64,000 nt of DNA, taken from positions 970,501 to 1,034,500 of the forward strand of contig CALZFC010000007.1 in NCBI GenBank assembly GCA_945643635.1, written 5' to 3'. This document shows, in pieces, positions 1 through 12,923 of the stretch. Each line of letters opens with the position of its first letter. Within the stretch, counting starts at the first letter, position 1. Origin of the DNA: Allodiplogaster sudhausi (taxonomy: Eukaryota; Nematoda; Chromadorea; Rhabditida; Diplogasteridae). The notes beneath the pieces are model-generated. The model was not told where the DNA came from. It was given only the letters and a program-made list of their open reading frames with translations, and ran no database searches. The position numbers and the translations under genes are program-made.

Positions 1-14
1 CACAATTCTTATAG

Positions 15-584
15 CTGAACGACTGCGATATCCATGATGTCTTGGGGGAGAAGGTCAGCAACATTCTGCAGGAAATCGAAGCAAAGGAGCACTCGTGCTT
101 TCCGTGGGAGAAGGTTAGAGGGGGCAGGGAGGGAAGTGGTGGGAGAAGGAGAGAGAAGAGATTCTTAAAAGACTCGCTCAGTCACAAAATTGAGTTACTC
201 TCATGTTAATAAGAAATGATTGTTAGGATCACCATGCGGCTGCCATCCATGCCATGATGACTGGACAGGCGCGCGACTTTCAGGTATTTATCGTTTTCTA
301 GAACTCTTTTCTGCATCTCGCTCACATCGCTCTGTTCGATTTACAGCAGTAGTTCATTATACTTAACTTTTTGACGGCAATAAATTCCTGCTTCACAGCC
401 TCGTCTCGCAAAGGGAACGGACACGTCGGGTGAAGAAGAAGACAAAGACGCCGCGGGCTTCCGCAAGTCAGATTACATTCTCAATTACACGAATGTACGG
501 ATGGCCAACTATCTTTATGATAAGAGGGAGAGACTGAATTTGATGATCTGTCTCCAATTCCCTGCTGACAGGAGATCGTTATGA
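15..584 (+). CDS. 3' end of an unidentified gene (three exons)
   Basis: I see exons 15-113, 227-283 and 399-584 (stop TGA 582-584), with introns of 113 and 115 nt that end in TAG, TAG and CAG. All joins are phase 0, so the model stays open over about 113 codons. The first exon carries DCDIHDVLGEKVSNILQEIE followed by a CFPWEK patch, the second an HHAAAIHAMM stretch, and the last an acidic EEEDKD run followed by NYTNVRMANYLYDKRERLNL. No membrane segment or signal is present in this part. The 5' end lies outside the window. I do not recognise the family. A TATAAA-like signal follows at about 708. Confidence 0.55.
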
Positions 585-1775
585 TTGATGAAGAAGTTCT
601 CTGATTAGGGCAGCGAAGCCGTCTCTGACTGACGGAGTCTCGAATAAGGACGACTCTCGATGAAGCGCCTTTCTTCCTTGTCCTTTTATCCCTTTGATTG
701 AGTTGTATAAAGCATTATATTTGTACCATGTCTATGTAAATAGTTAGCACAGAACCAGACGGAATGATGATGAACATATCCGTGAAGGTTTTTATTCTAT
801 CTTGGCTCAAAGTGAGAACAGAATGGGGGAGCACAAAGATTAAAGATGGAGATGTTAGATATGGGACGAAAACAACCGATAAACAATCCACGGTGCTTCT
901 AAACAATTCTGAGGAGTCATCTCATTGAAAATTGTAGTGATGATTAAACGATCGTGTACTCTCCACATCCTGCTCTAATACTTCATATCCAAGTTGTCTG
1001 CCTGCCCGGCCATCTTTACTACGTGGTCGTCGTTCTATTCTCTCCAAATGAGGGAGTAGGGAAGAACAAACAATACTAACACTTGGGTGTTCAGTGGAGA
1101 TATCGAGATTTTCAAGTCCCATAAGAATAGGGCGTATATATGTACATATACATACTATTACACCGTACTCACCAGCCCTAGAAGAGTAGCTTCGTTTCCA
1201 AATGGAATGTTCCGCGGACAATTCGCAAAGTCAATTTATATACAAGCAAACAATCATAAATAGCAATTCCGCCAATTAAAGGAGATTACAAGTAAAAAAA
1301 GTATTTCTGAATGAGGCACACAATCGAGAGTGGAACGTACGAATAAATGGAGGGAATGTCTTTTGCTACCCGTTTCGCGGCCTGTTTTATGCGGAATGTG
1401 TGGCTGGGTCTTACCAGGAGAGGATCGAGTTGGATATGTTGCTGCAAGAATACACTTTGGGTATTTATTGAATTTCTAAAACAAATGCAAAATATTTTCA
1501 TCCCATTTTCCAAACATTGTCTTCTCACATCATTCCTCGTTCTCACCATTCTCTCTAAAAGTCCCTGGGCAGCAACACATCATGAGGAGGCTACTGAAAA
1601 GACAGAACATGTGGGCACTTCCAGATTGGTTCGGACCCTTGGGAATTTTTCAAGTGGGTGAACGGAGAATAATGAGACCAAAGAGGGGGTAGAGAAAAGT
1701 TAGAGAAGGGTTTAGAGTGGGACAGACATAACTAATGACAGCAAATGTGACAAGAATAGAGTCGTTGACAATGGC
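585..1775. other. intergenic, no gene seen
   Basis: Spacer between two convergent gene ends. Short ORFs occur on both strands but none has splice-site support, a signal peptide or a recognisable motif. Nothing else stands out. Confidence 0.5.
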
Positions 1776-3255
1776 CTACGAATACATTGAGCTTATGAGA
1801 ACGTCATCTTCGTCCTCAGAATCCTGCGTAAACATTGCCTGAAAGAACAACAAGTAAAGAATTAGAAATGTTTCGCTTGCTTAAAAGTGTTTACGAATGT
1901 GCTTTTATAAAACCATTAAAAAAAATATATATAAATGTTGTCTAAAATCACATGAAAATAAATTCTTATCTCTCTCTCTTTCTGTCTCTCTTTCTCTCTT
2001 TCCCGTTTTCTCTCTCTCTCTCTCTGTTTCTCCCCCTTTCTCTAAACCTGTGTAATATTGCCGCGTCGATTGCGTGAGAGCGACTTAAGCCGTGCCCGTC
2101 GTCGAATGAATGCAATGACGCAGACGCAAAGAGTCACGAACGAGACGACCATCACGAAAAACTGGGGTCTATAATATTCAAGCACATATATTTTTCGTTT
2201 TTTGCCTTGTAATAAAGGATTAAAAAAGAGTAACCAGTTTATACAGGAAATTGTGATCTTCATTTGATAGACGGAACATTTTTAGGAGACACAGTCAGAA
2301 TGCAAAGATTTTTTTCAACCGTGGTGCAAACAAGCGATTAGAAATAATAAGGCGAACTTTGTAAGCGAGAGGAAGGGCGCGGATGAAGCGGGTGCCGCGG
2401 TCGTTGTCGCGTTGCCGGGGGCAGCGGAAGCCGTGGACGCGGCGGGTTGTGGCTGCGGCTGCGGCTGCTGCTGGCCCAGCCAGTCCATTGGCTTTGGCCG
2501 ACGCATTCTGACAACGAGATCTTCACATCTTTTTCATTCGTGAGACTTCAAAACAGCCACTTATAATTAGAGTGACTAGAATGGAGCGAAGCGAGAATGA
2601 AAGAAGAGCGAACTTGGCCAAATCGTCGCAGATCCACTCGTCTGAGCCATCTGCGCACTGCCGGATTCCGTCGCAGACATCGTACTGCGCGATGCACTCT
2701 CCAGACTTAATGCAATCGTATTCTTTATATGCATCAATTAGATCAAATTGATGTATATAAAGAAGACGATTGCATTCTTTATATACATCAATTTGATTGT
2801 TTTGTTAAAGAAAACTTTGATTTCTTTTAATGGAATGTGCATTCGTAAATAAACAATTGATTGAAAACAATGATCATATCTAGCGCTTGATATTCTATAG
2901 ATTCTGCCGAAAATGTGCTGGATTCTTAGTGAGGAACTGTGTTGTGGCTTGCGAGAGAAAAAAACGAGAGTTTGAGAAGCGTGAAAGATAACCAAGACCT
3001 TGCACTGCCACTCCCAGCTGCGTCTGCAGTTGGAAGGCATCTGAGGCGCTTGCTGCACGTCCAGATTCGATTGGCCGAACTGTCAAGGGAGCACTATCGA
3101 TTACTTCATTTATTTTTCATTTAAATATGTTTTAAATAGGGGAATAAGCAACGCTGCTTGAAGACTTCAGATGGCTTCGTGTCATTACCAACCTGTCCAT
3201 GAACTCTCTCAATGCAGAGGAGACAAAGAACGAGATTAAGAAGCAGCGACCGCAT
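1776..3255 (-). CDS. LDL-receptor class A single-pass membrane protein
   Basis: Six exons on the minus strand: 3193-3255, 2999-3079, 2614-2705, 2358-2507, 2048-2168 and 1776-1838. They sum to 570 nt (189 aa) with every phase consistent. Residues 1-20 form a signal peptide (MRSLLLNLVLCLLC...). One complete LDLa repeat follows at about residues 39-69. It is split by an intron and has the six-cysteine pattern with the calcium-binding CDGIRQCADGSDEWIC end. Then come a Q/P/A/T/S-rich stalk, one membrane helix (FVMVVSFVTLCVCVIAF), a basic stop-transfer (IRRRARLK) and an acidic tail DSEDEDDVL ending in MYS. LDLa repeats bind ligands extracellularly, so this is inferred to be a small surface receptor or co-receptor. 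The exon 3 and exon 4 donors are both AA|GTTCGC, weak but identical. No close named family is recognised. Confidence 0.75.
2709..2776. repeat. intronic inverted repeat (hairpin)
   Basis: Within intron 2 of the LDLa gene, the segment from about 2710 reads tgcaatcgtattctttatat and onward to catcaatt. After a six-base loop it is followed by its near-perfect reverse complement, giving arms of about 30 bp. A further direct partial copy follows at about 2770-2800. It would fold into a stable stem in the pre-mRNA. Confidence 0.7.
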
Positions 3256-5694
3256 CTCGCCCCGCCAGAGTCGTGCACGGTTCCTGGCTCGGCAACAGGA
3301 TGATGCTACGGGCAAAGTCAGCTGGTCAGAGAGAGATTGTGCTTAGCGAGAAAAGGAGAGAAATTAAAGCCTTCGGGTACCGCAGAGCTCGGCTCTTCAG
3401 GAAGAGAGAGTGAGAGAGTGAGAGAAAGAGAGAAGGCCGCAGGCGCAACGGCACATCGATTGTCCTTGTGGTGCCAAGGCAGCTTCTTTCCTCTCGAAGT
3501 CTGTTGCCCTCTTTCTGCCCTATCTCCCACTCTCTCTCTCTCTAACATCTTCTCTCTCTCACATTCTCTCTATCTCCCCCCCAATGTTTCCATTCTCGTA
3601 GACATCTCGACCCTCCTCTTCTCCGTTTCGAATGCCATTCACCCGCATGCCCCTTATCTGTCTGATAAAGAGAGGCAGGCTTCTCATGATCGGTTTTCTC
3701 GTTATCTCTATTCTCTCTACCTCGTCTCTCAAACTCGGCTTCTCTCTTCCTTCTCTCTCATTCTCACTCTCCATACGAAAAGGTTCCTATAATTCCTTCC
3801 GTCTTTCTATTCACTTCTTTAAATAATGTTTTAGTACTCCTACCAAAATAAGTGCAGATCAAACAATTAATTTGGTGCTTTCGTATGGTTACTGTTTCAG
3901 TCTGCTCGGTCGGTGTATTTCACGACTTAATGGGAATTTATACTGTAGATCATACACCGAATATAGTGGTAAGTTGCTTTACAGTTGCTTGCGTTCTTTT
4001 CTATCTTCATTGTTTCTCACTTGTCGTTATAGACAAGTTTCCTTTATGCGTTCACGAAGTGAGTTTCTGAATATTTGGCGGACTGATATTATTCATTTCA
4101 TACTCAGAAATTTAACAATCTGGCTGCTACTTGATTTTTCCAATTTAACTTCTTAACTTCTTCAACTTCCGACTTCTTTTACTTCTGAGGGATTGTCCTG
4201 GCCTTGATCCGGATTCGTTTGTCGCATTCTCTGGGGTTTTATTCATATTTTCTTAGGCCTTTGGTTTGGCTGGTTTGTAATATTTCCTTTTGTAGACACT
4301 TCTCAGTTGCTTTTGAATGGCTGTAACTTCTAGAAGCATCTTATCTTTCTGGTGGCGGAACTGATTGATAGCTTGCTGATGAGTAAGGCGGCTCATTCGT
4401 TGGCGTTTCCGTCATGACTCATCAAATGTTTTTTAAGATTACTTCGAGAGAGTAACGCTTGTTTCTGGCATTTTGTGAAGAGACTTGGAGTGGCGAATTC
4501 CTTTCCGATTTACCTCTATTACGTCTTTTTTTTTATTATTTTTTGCGGTGGTTAGCTATAGAATTTTTCGATCATGACTTTGGTTTGATGATGCTGGCTG
4601 GATATAGTCGTGCTTATCAAAGCTGATAACTGGCTTTTACGGGACGATATGAGCATTATCAGTCCAGTCCATCTTCGGGCATCAGCTCATGGTTTCCTTG
4701 CTCATGGTCAGTTATTTATCCCACTCACCATTTTTCTTTTTTTATAGCCCCTCTTCACCAGATATTTTAAATGGGTACGAATACTTACAGGCTCACCCCT
4801 CATTTTAAGCCTTCTCAATTTCACCTACAAATTCTGTTGTCATTTACTCCACCTTGTATTCCGGCTCCCAAACCCTGTTAACCGCCAGTTTTCCCAAGCA
4901 ACCGGAGTGGCATTTATTCCTATTCACCAGTGCTAATTCTTGAGGGAATCCCTCTTTTCAAATGGTTGGTTATGTTGGGATTAAAATTTGACGTCCTTGC
5001 TTAGTTTCTTGATCAGATATCTGATCCAGCTCCTTGCTGATTAAGGTAGTTATACCAGTACAGTTCGACCCGCCCTTCTGTAATATTCGACAGTCGTGAC
5101 ACTTCCATGTTTCTTTTCTCTCACTTCCCTTCACTTCCTTCTTCCTCTTCGTTTCTATTCATTCCTTTGCATTCTTCTCTTTTCCCATCTTCCTCCTGTC
5201 CCCCCCTCCCAATTATATTTCCGCTGCTTTAGACACTAGGCGCCTTTTCGCTCTCATTCGTTGTCTCTCTCCGTCGCTATCATTCGTTCTCTTTCGATCT
5301 CGTTGTCTCTAATCCCCTCCCCCTCTCCCTCTCTCTGTCTGTCTTCCTGTAGTACCATTCGACCCTTGACCGCTTTTTGCCTTTCCAACGTGGCTGTCGC
5401 CTACCACGTTGCACTGACTTGCGGTGGAGATATTACTCCCATCTCTTACTTTCTTCTTCCATTACGCTATATCTTTCGCACTCTCGCTTTTTCCCCTCTC
5501 TCTCTCTCACTCTCACTCTCACTCACTCATTCTCATCCGCCATTTTCTGTATACTTCTTGGTGATCTCTAGTTATGTCGTGCACTATATATCAACAGAGA
5601 TCTCTCTTCTCTGGCCCCCCCCCCCCCCCCCCCCCCGTCAAATACTTTCCTTCTTTGCCTTCAGCCGCTACACTTTAGTTTAGATTGCAGTGCT

Positions 5695-5698
<4 letters not shown>

Positions 5699-5742
<44 letters not shown>
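5699..5742 (+). repeat. (CT)n microsatellite
   Basis: Nearly pure CT dinucleotide repeat of about 21 units, the cleanest of several in this spacer. Confidence 0.9.
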
Positions 5743-5743
<1 letters not shown>

Positions 5744-7391
5744 TCTCTTGCTGTGGTTTTAAAATTAGTTCCCAGTTTCCCCAAATGCCGTCAATTCCAA
5801 CAAACCACTGCCATCCTATCCTTCCTGGCAAGACGACTTTTCCCCTTTTTTTCTCGTCTGAATGTCAAAAGAATTTTTGTCTTTGTCCCTTTCCTTCGCC
5901 CTCAGAAGAATGGTGAGGCTTCTGCCCATTCTAAGCCTACTATTATTCATACTGGGTTTCGAAGTCAGTTTGTTCTGGATTTTTAACGGAATTCGGTCTA
6001 GGAATGGATGAACCAAGATTTTCTTAAATATCCCCCCTTATTTGTCGTTCACCATTGTCTTCGATGTTTCCGTAACGACTCACAATCAGACAACCGTGCT
6101 TTTGTGTAGCTTCAAGAGGAGTATTTGTTGGTCATTCCATTTTGCACGAGTGCAACATCGGAGAGGGACTGGTAGTTTCGTCGTCTTATCTTCTACTTCT
6201 ACTTCATGTACTCTGCTATATCCCCTCGCCCCTCCCAGGAGAGACTTTAAGTTATCGGGAGCTTAGCTTTTGATCATGTAATGATGGCTTAAAATAGAAT
6301 ATATTAGGACGGCTTAAAGTATTTTATACGGTAATATGGGCTAGCCCTTGAAGGAAATTAGTAAAGAAGCGACGAATATTCTCTTTTCTACCTCTGTAGA
6401 AGGAGCCCGAACCGCGTTCTCCTTGTCATTTGCACTGCATTTCCTGGAAAGGAAGGGGGATATTATATTGCTGTCTCGTACATGTGAAATGGGATCTCGG
6501 TGAAGGCTGTTGCCTTGTTCTTGACTACGCTTTTATTAGAGTGGAGAGGACGTGAGAGATAGATAGAGAGAGGAGGTAAGAGAGAGTCAGAGAGAAAGTG
6601 AGAGAGAGAGAGGCGAGAAGGAATTAGATGTCATCGGAACTGCAGTCCCTCGCTTCGCTCACGAACCGCTCCTTCCGACCGCTGGTTGAGTGCTTTAGGG
6701 TCTGACGTGATTTTTGTCCTCGCACATTGAGTTCTCTCTCTTTCCTTCTCTCTCTCAATCTCTCTCTCTCTCAATCTCTCTCTCAGTCTCTCTCTCTCTC
6801 TCTCTCTCCCTCTCTCTCTCTATTTCGCCCTCCACCCTGATCTCTGTCTTCTTAACTCTAACATGTGACAGCACCCTCGGCAAACCTCGTCATATCTCCT
6901 CTTTTCCTTTCCGATTTTTATCGCATTCCTTTAGATTGCCTAGTACTTGTGTGCTAACAAGACATAGCCAATTAATTCAGGGAAACTCGCAGGCGAGAAT
7001 GGAAATATGATACCCTGATAAGTGTCAGATATTTTCCATGAGAAAAATTAATTTTTCTCTTTAAAATTGTTCACAATTTGCCACCTTTCCGCTTCTCCCC
7101 ATCTCATTTCCCACCACCAGAATGTCCCGCGTGACCTTTTATCTTCTGCTTTCCGGCGCCATTTAGCGGACACGTCACTTTCCGGCCCTTCCTCACTGCT
7201 GCGAAAAAAAGAGAGAAAAGGGCCCCGGGCTAGACGAGCTCTTGGGATCAATGTTTACGCGGCTACTCTGAAAGATGTTCAGATTAACAAGCAGCTGGAG
7301 ATAATTAGGTGGCAGGGCGAGAAAGGAGAGCTGTAAGCAAGGAATGATTTGCCTTTTATTCCATGTATATCTCGTGTTCTCTCGCTTGTTG

Positions 7392-7428
<37 letters not shown>

Positions 7429-7904
7429 CTCTCTGTCTCTTTCTCTCTCTCTTTGTCGGTCTTTCTCAACCCTTCCATGCTCCTGACAATGAGAGACTGC
7501 GTTCCACTTACTCCCTCCATCGTTCCCTCTCATCTCATCTAGCTGACTTGGATAGAAAGGGAAAGAGCGAGGGGCGAAGGTTGATTTATTGTAAGTAGAA
7601 TGACCTGCTTTATCTTGTATCAATTTTACAAAATGCATCGCCTTCGGAGGCTTTAGCTTTTTACTTTCTTTTAATCTGACAAACCTATATCTCTTTCTCC
7701 TCTCCTCTTTCCCGCCTTTTCCTGTAGTAACTTCAATTGGCCGTTTTATTTTTGTCCGCTCTGTGTAACGAAAACGAGTGGATAACGTCGTGAGATATTC
7801 TCTTCTTTAATTTACTGATTGGAAATTACGTATCGCGGACAGCTTGTTTTCTTGTTCGCTAGACTACAGTGTTATTGTGTTATCGTCGCTTTCGAACTGT
7901 GGCA

Positions 7905-8035
7905 GTCTCTCTCTCTCTCTCTTCTCTTCCCTTCTCTCTCTTCTCTTCTCTTCTCTCTCTCTCTCTTCTCTCTCTCTCTCTTCTCTCTCTTCTCTCCTCT
8001 CTTTCTCTTCTCTCTCACTCTCTCTCTCATTTGCC
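7905..8035 (+). repeat. CT-rich compound microsatellite
   Basis: Long pyrimidine-only stretch mixing (CT)n and TTCTCT units. It is open in all three plus frames, which explains the overlapping Ser/Leu-rich ORFs. Confidence 0.85.
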
Positions 8036-8356
8036 ATCTATCTTTATCCTTCTGCCATCTTGTATTACTCTGTTAAAGCCCTATGCCGAAGAACAACATG
8101 CCCGGGTAGTGCCAGACTATATCGTTTATTCAGCTGAACAACCTTTTGGTATTTCTGTTATGAAGCGGGATTGAATTAAATTTTAGAAAGGTCACTTATT
8201 GTTAGTCCTTGCTTCCCGCACTGTATTTTTGGTTGTCTTAGAATGGTAGCATCTAGAGAGCTATGGGAAGACTGAGAGTTCAATCATTGGTTCATTAACT
8301 GTTATGCATCATTCGTTCCCTTCCCGTTTCCCGTACCTTGCCTCCACCTTTCTCCG

Positions 8357-8407
<51 letters not shown>

Positions 8408-9004
8408 TCTCTCCCTCTCTTTCTCTCCGCTGGATTCTAAGGAGCCTCTAAATGCCCTAGCCATTGTAACATTGTGTTGTGCTTTCCCACTCCGTCTTCT
8501 TGTTATTTCCTGGTGGCAGTCCTGACTGATTCGTAGCGTGCTATTCCATCACAGGAAGCACTGCCTTTGGAAGGCAGCACAAGCCCCCCCTCACTTCCCT
8601 CCCTAAGAATACCCGAAATCCCCTTCCATTGCTGTGGTACACTCGGGGGTGTTCTTTGCAAGTGAATTGCCTCTTATCATGCAATGTCGTGTTTCTTGCT
8701 GAGCCAACTTGTTTCCGATGCGTGATATCACAGTAGCTGGCCTCGATTGGAGTTGTAGCCTGATTCAGGGAGGCCGCCGGAGGAGAGAAGAAGAGGAAGG
8801 AGAGTTCAGAAGACTCATCGGGGAACGGGCACAGCGGGTATAAACAAAGGAAGGAAAATAGAAGGAGAAGGAAAAAGACCATTCGATGTTGCATTGGACT
8901 AAGGAAGAATGGCACAACTTTGCCATCGGATGTCTCTATGTCGGTTTATCGCTTCTTTTCATTCCTACCCACTCTCTTTTTGTCTGACCATATTTTCTTC
9001 TCAG

Positions 9005-11791
9005 GCATCACCATTATGGGTAGCTGGGTATTATCTCTGCAGTATGGACGGGTAAACAATTGGCGTAGTTGTTCGAGAGTGTTTGGATAAGGGAGACGTT
9101 CATTTAGTTGTATTAAACAATCTCTGAGACGATAACAAGTATAATAAAACTGCTAAATTACCTGTGCAGAATGAATACGGGATAATGTATATGAATTAAA
9201 GTGTGTTAAATTCTTTTTTACTTCGCTATGCTACAAATATTTCAATCTAATTTGCCGAAAATATCGCGCAGTTGTCTGTGGCAAGATTGTACTTTCCTTA
9301 CAGGTCTTGCTGTCGTTTGCCTTCTTCCGAACTTTACAATTCATTGTTAGGTTCGTTGCGAGTTTCATGTTTCAAGAAGTTCAATCTATTACAGTATATA
9401 AGGTTACCTTATTGTTATTTTGATGTGAATACCGAATGGTTGAGAGAAGAGGTTATCATTGCAGGTGGTACTTGTTCGGGAAGTGCACCTTCCGCACCTT
9501 CTCCTACTTTGGCCTGCGAAGCCGACTTGCACGGCGGGGAGGCTCGGTCAACAGTGTTAACAGCACAACACTCTCGGTATTATTTCGTTTTTAAGTTTAT
9601 GAAATTTCACCCAACAATGTCACATTCGCCGCAAAAGGCAGGAAAAACTGCAGAAGTTTCCCATTGTGTAGAAAAGTGGCAGCATCTGAGACAATGAAGA
9701 TATCATTTGTTACCGGACTGCAAGTCAAATTTCAGTGGACCTTTTTGGCCGAGAATGTAAAGCAAACGACGTGGGGAAGTGAGTTGCTGCTGCTTGGGAA
9801 TTCCTGCAGAAACGCAACGATTCACTGACGTGAGATTTAGAAGATAAACCCCTGTGAGAAATCGAACGAATTGTACACGTGGCTGTTGTGATCGTGGCCC
9901 TGTCCAGGCAGTTCCGCCGAACAAGAAGTGGCGGATCTGCAATGAAGCCGTCTCTGTCATCCACGCCGTGGTCTCCGGTCTCTGGGCGGCCTACTCCATT
10001 CTCTTCTACCAAGAGATCATCAACGACATGATCCACTACAGACATCCCGTCATTGTTAACTTGGTGCGAGCGAGGAGATACTGTAGCTTCCTATCCATTT
10101 CCTTGTTGTCTACTTGTTCCATCCCGTATTCTTTTTCCATCATTCTATCGTGCTCCTTTTATCCTTGATTAATTCGTACTATCCAAGATCTTCGTCTCGG
10201 GTGGTTACCTCCTCCACGACCTCCTCGATCTCCTCATCAATGAACGCTCCGTCCGCATCCTCGAACTTCTCTTCCATCATGTTGTTGTCCTCACCGCCTT
10301 CGGCACTACTCAGGTTGGGCAGGGAAACAGAGAAAGGTTGACTGGAAAAGAGTGGGGTTTTTTGGTCAGACAATGACCCTACTGCTTGTGAATTAATCTC
10401 CCAGAAGGTTCTCGGTTAATTAAAATCGTGAATCAGTGGGTTGGACTTGAAGAAGTGCGACAGAGTTAGGATTTGCTCTTGAATTACTTTAGTGTTGCTT
10501 GAGCAAGTCAATAAGTGGCTCTATTGAAGTATTACTTGATATTCCAAGAGTTGCTTACCATTATGCGTCGATTGACTATGCCAACTGTGACAACGCTAAG
10601 CCCCTTCTTCAGGTGACCAACAAGTTCTTGGGTGTCGTTATCTTTGGTCTTCTCATGGAGCTCAACTCGGTCTTTCTCCACACACGATCTCTGCTTAATC
10701 TGTCGGTTTTTTTGCTTCTCCTATTTGATAATCTAAGATTGCGTTGCAGTAAAGGTATATGGTATAAACGTAATGAATGTCGTAAAGTGTTTAAATGAGT
10801 GATGCAGAAGAATGAATAGATACGGCTCGGAGAAGAAGGGGACTCCCTTCCGGATGGTGGCCCTCCTCAACATGGTCACTCTCATCGTTTTTCGCATGGC
10901 TGTCTCACTCTATCTCATGTACTGGCAGGTTTGGTTTTTTTTTCTAAACGTAAAATTTTTTGAGCATGATTACTTCTTCATTTTTTTAACGCTCTGCCCA
11001 GAACACCATGACAACATTCAAATTAATCCGGTAGGCTAGTATCGTAGTCGTTGAAAATAATCCGTTAAAGTGCAGATGAATACTGCAAGGATTGCAGGTG
11101 ACGGTGGCGTGGACCATGCAGTGGAGCTATGTCATTGTGACCTTCTTCGTAATCACCTCTCTCCTCTGCACGAATACCGTGCTAGCATATCGCGTACGTT
11201 TCTTTTGCCCTTTTGAGGTCTTTAAGTGAAATCTAATTTTAGACTGAAAAACTAACATCTCTGAATCCTAACTGCATGACAGGTGATGGCTGCGGATGGC
11301 CTGTTCGGTAAGAAGCGCGCCCGCCGCGGGCCGTGCCAGCAGACTCCTGGCGGCGCCGGCGCTGAGAACGAAGCCGCCGCCATCGAAGAGAAGAGCGAGA
11401 GCGATGAGGAAGAAGATGAAGATGAAGAGGACGCCGTGCTCACCGCGGTACTTTCGCTCCTTTGCTCTTTAGTTCAATTGCCTTTACATCATTCATCCTT
11501 TCCAAGGGATTGATACAATGACCATTATGCTCTTGTCAGAGGGAACAAGACTTTGTTTTGCAAAACCTTTCAGGGGGCCATCAAGTCATTCTGCGCCAGT
11601 GTATCATTGGCAGAATCGAATTTACCGAATCAATTTAGCATAGCACGCTGAAATTTTCATCTCGATGTGCGATTTTGTACTGAGAAGTAAGAATGAGTTT
11701 GCTTCAGGTTACTGTATCTCCTGGCCGACAAGCGAGCGATTCAACCCAGCGTAGCCTCGTCACCGCAGACACCGTGGAAGTGAGTGCCTAA
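9005..11791 (+). CDS. TLC-domain multi-pass membrane protein, TLCD4 (TMEM56)-like
   Basis: Ten coding exons: 9016-9051, 9304-9350, 9465-9576, 9908-10063, 10188-10313, 10613-10701, 10808-10928, 11098-11193, 11283-11447 and 11708-11791. They total 1032 nt (343 aa) with all phases closing. The start ATG at 9016 lies 11 nt after a TTCTTCTCAG acceptor at 9004, which suggests trans-splicing. Recognisable TLC features are an N-terminal helix followed by WYLFGK; KKWRICNEAVSVIHAVVSGL; SGGYLLHDLLDLL; LFHHVVVLTAFGT with the conserved HH; and LMELNSVFLHTRSLL. The C-terminus is an acidic tail with an SDEEEDEDEED run. TLC proteins sit in the ER or plasma membrane and are linked to lipid sensing or trafficking. 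Family membership comes from the sequence; the exact orthologue is inferred. A strong GTGAGT donor-like site at 11780 could allow a further alternative exon. Confidence 0.82.
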
Positions 11792-12283
11792 GAGGATACG
11801 GTAGCCGAAGAGATGAGAGGGACGAGCAGGCTACTCTAATAGAGTCTTCTGTTCTCTCCATCCCTTTCTCCCTCTCCCCTTGATTGTTCTTTTAAGTTGT
11901 CATACTGTCGCTTTTATTTCTGTAAAAAAAAATTACATTCACCGTTTCTTTTAGAGTTAATTGGCTTTTGGTGCATCTGTTGCACTCTTTACAGTGTATA
12001 AGAGGTTTTATTTCTTCCTTTTCCTTTACTACTCGACTCACTTTTGAATGGCCGTAAAGAGACTTATTCTCATGGACCCGCTGTCTCGAACTTCTCTAGA
12101 GCCTAGAGCTTAATCAATGCTTTCCTATTTATTGACTTGACTATATTATGACATATATTATTATGCACTGTTTTTGACTTGATTTTGAGAATGGTCTCTA
12201 GGCATTGAATGTTTTGTCCGTTTGTACTGCATAGAGGCAACAAGACCATTCTATTTATCTCTCTCTCTCTCTCTCTGTCCTAC
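11792..12283. other. intergenic, no gene seen
   Basis: Spacer between the TLC-domain gene and the next minus-strand ORF. AT-rich, with one short CT tract at about 12260. I see no supported feature. Confidence 0.5.
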
Positions 12284-12514
12284 TCACACATTCATTTTGT
12301 ATCTTTCTGAACACTTCGAAGTCACATCTTTATATCTTTCCACGAAGACGGCCCTACAAGGAATGGGAATCTGCATCTGCTGCAGTGCCTTGTCCCCCGC
12401 GTTCACATCACTTCCCATTATGCTCTTGCCTCTCTGCCTTGCGAGGTTGACTTTGGCTTCAAGGTCTCCATGGAATTCCAGTTCCTCTTTGTTGTTGTTG
12501 GTTTGTTGAGCCAT
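12284..12514 (-). CDS. possible small ORF, unrecognised
   Basis: A 76-codon reading from an ATG at 12512-12514. It starts MAQQTNNNKEELEFHGDLEA and continues with a mixed charged, non-repetitive composition (NLARQRGKSIMGSDVNAGDK), which looks more protein-like than the surrounding ORFs. No family is recognised, no splice partner was found and no signal peptide is present. It could equally be one exon of a longer gene or a chance ORF. Confidence 0.25.
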   Translation of the reverse strand: MAQQTNNNKEELEFHGDLEAKVNLARQRGKSIMGSDVNAGDKALQQMQIPIPCRAVFVERYKDVTSKCSERYKMNV

Positions 12515-12923
12515 TGTAAATGCACTCTTTATTCGTGCTTTTATTGTCACTCAAGAGTATCGAGAACCCGCAAATGAGACTGTGAATGGACGATGCGAAC
12601 GCGTCAATATTGATTATACCTCCGCCAAGGGCGGCCAAGCAGAGAGCTGCTGATTGCAACGTTAAGAATAAAGAATTGAGAACCAAACTGAAGCACGGAG
12701 ACAGCAAAGGACGGAGTATCAAGATTAAATCAAGTTTAATTCTATAATAGCGGTGTAAATAAGTGTACAAAATAAGGGATACAGACGCGTTTCCTGGGCA
12801 GATGAAATTGATATGGAAAAGATTGATTTGATAGTAAAGAAAAGAGAAGAATGGTAAATTCCAGAATTAGTTATTGTATGAATAAGCAAATTACATGCAT
12901 TTCAAGCCCTTCCCCTAGCAAGA

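Larger units (their letters stand above)
3256..9003. other. long pyrimidine-rich intergenic region
   Basis: About 5.7 kb between divergent gene starts. It contains many CT-rich tracts on the plus strand (3390-3790, 5480-5740, 6720-6830, 7390-7450, 7905-8035, 8355-8430) and a run of about 24 C at 5616-5638. The ORFs here are Ser/Leu-rich low-complexity readings of those tracts. I see no splice-supported exon. Confidence 0.6.
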
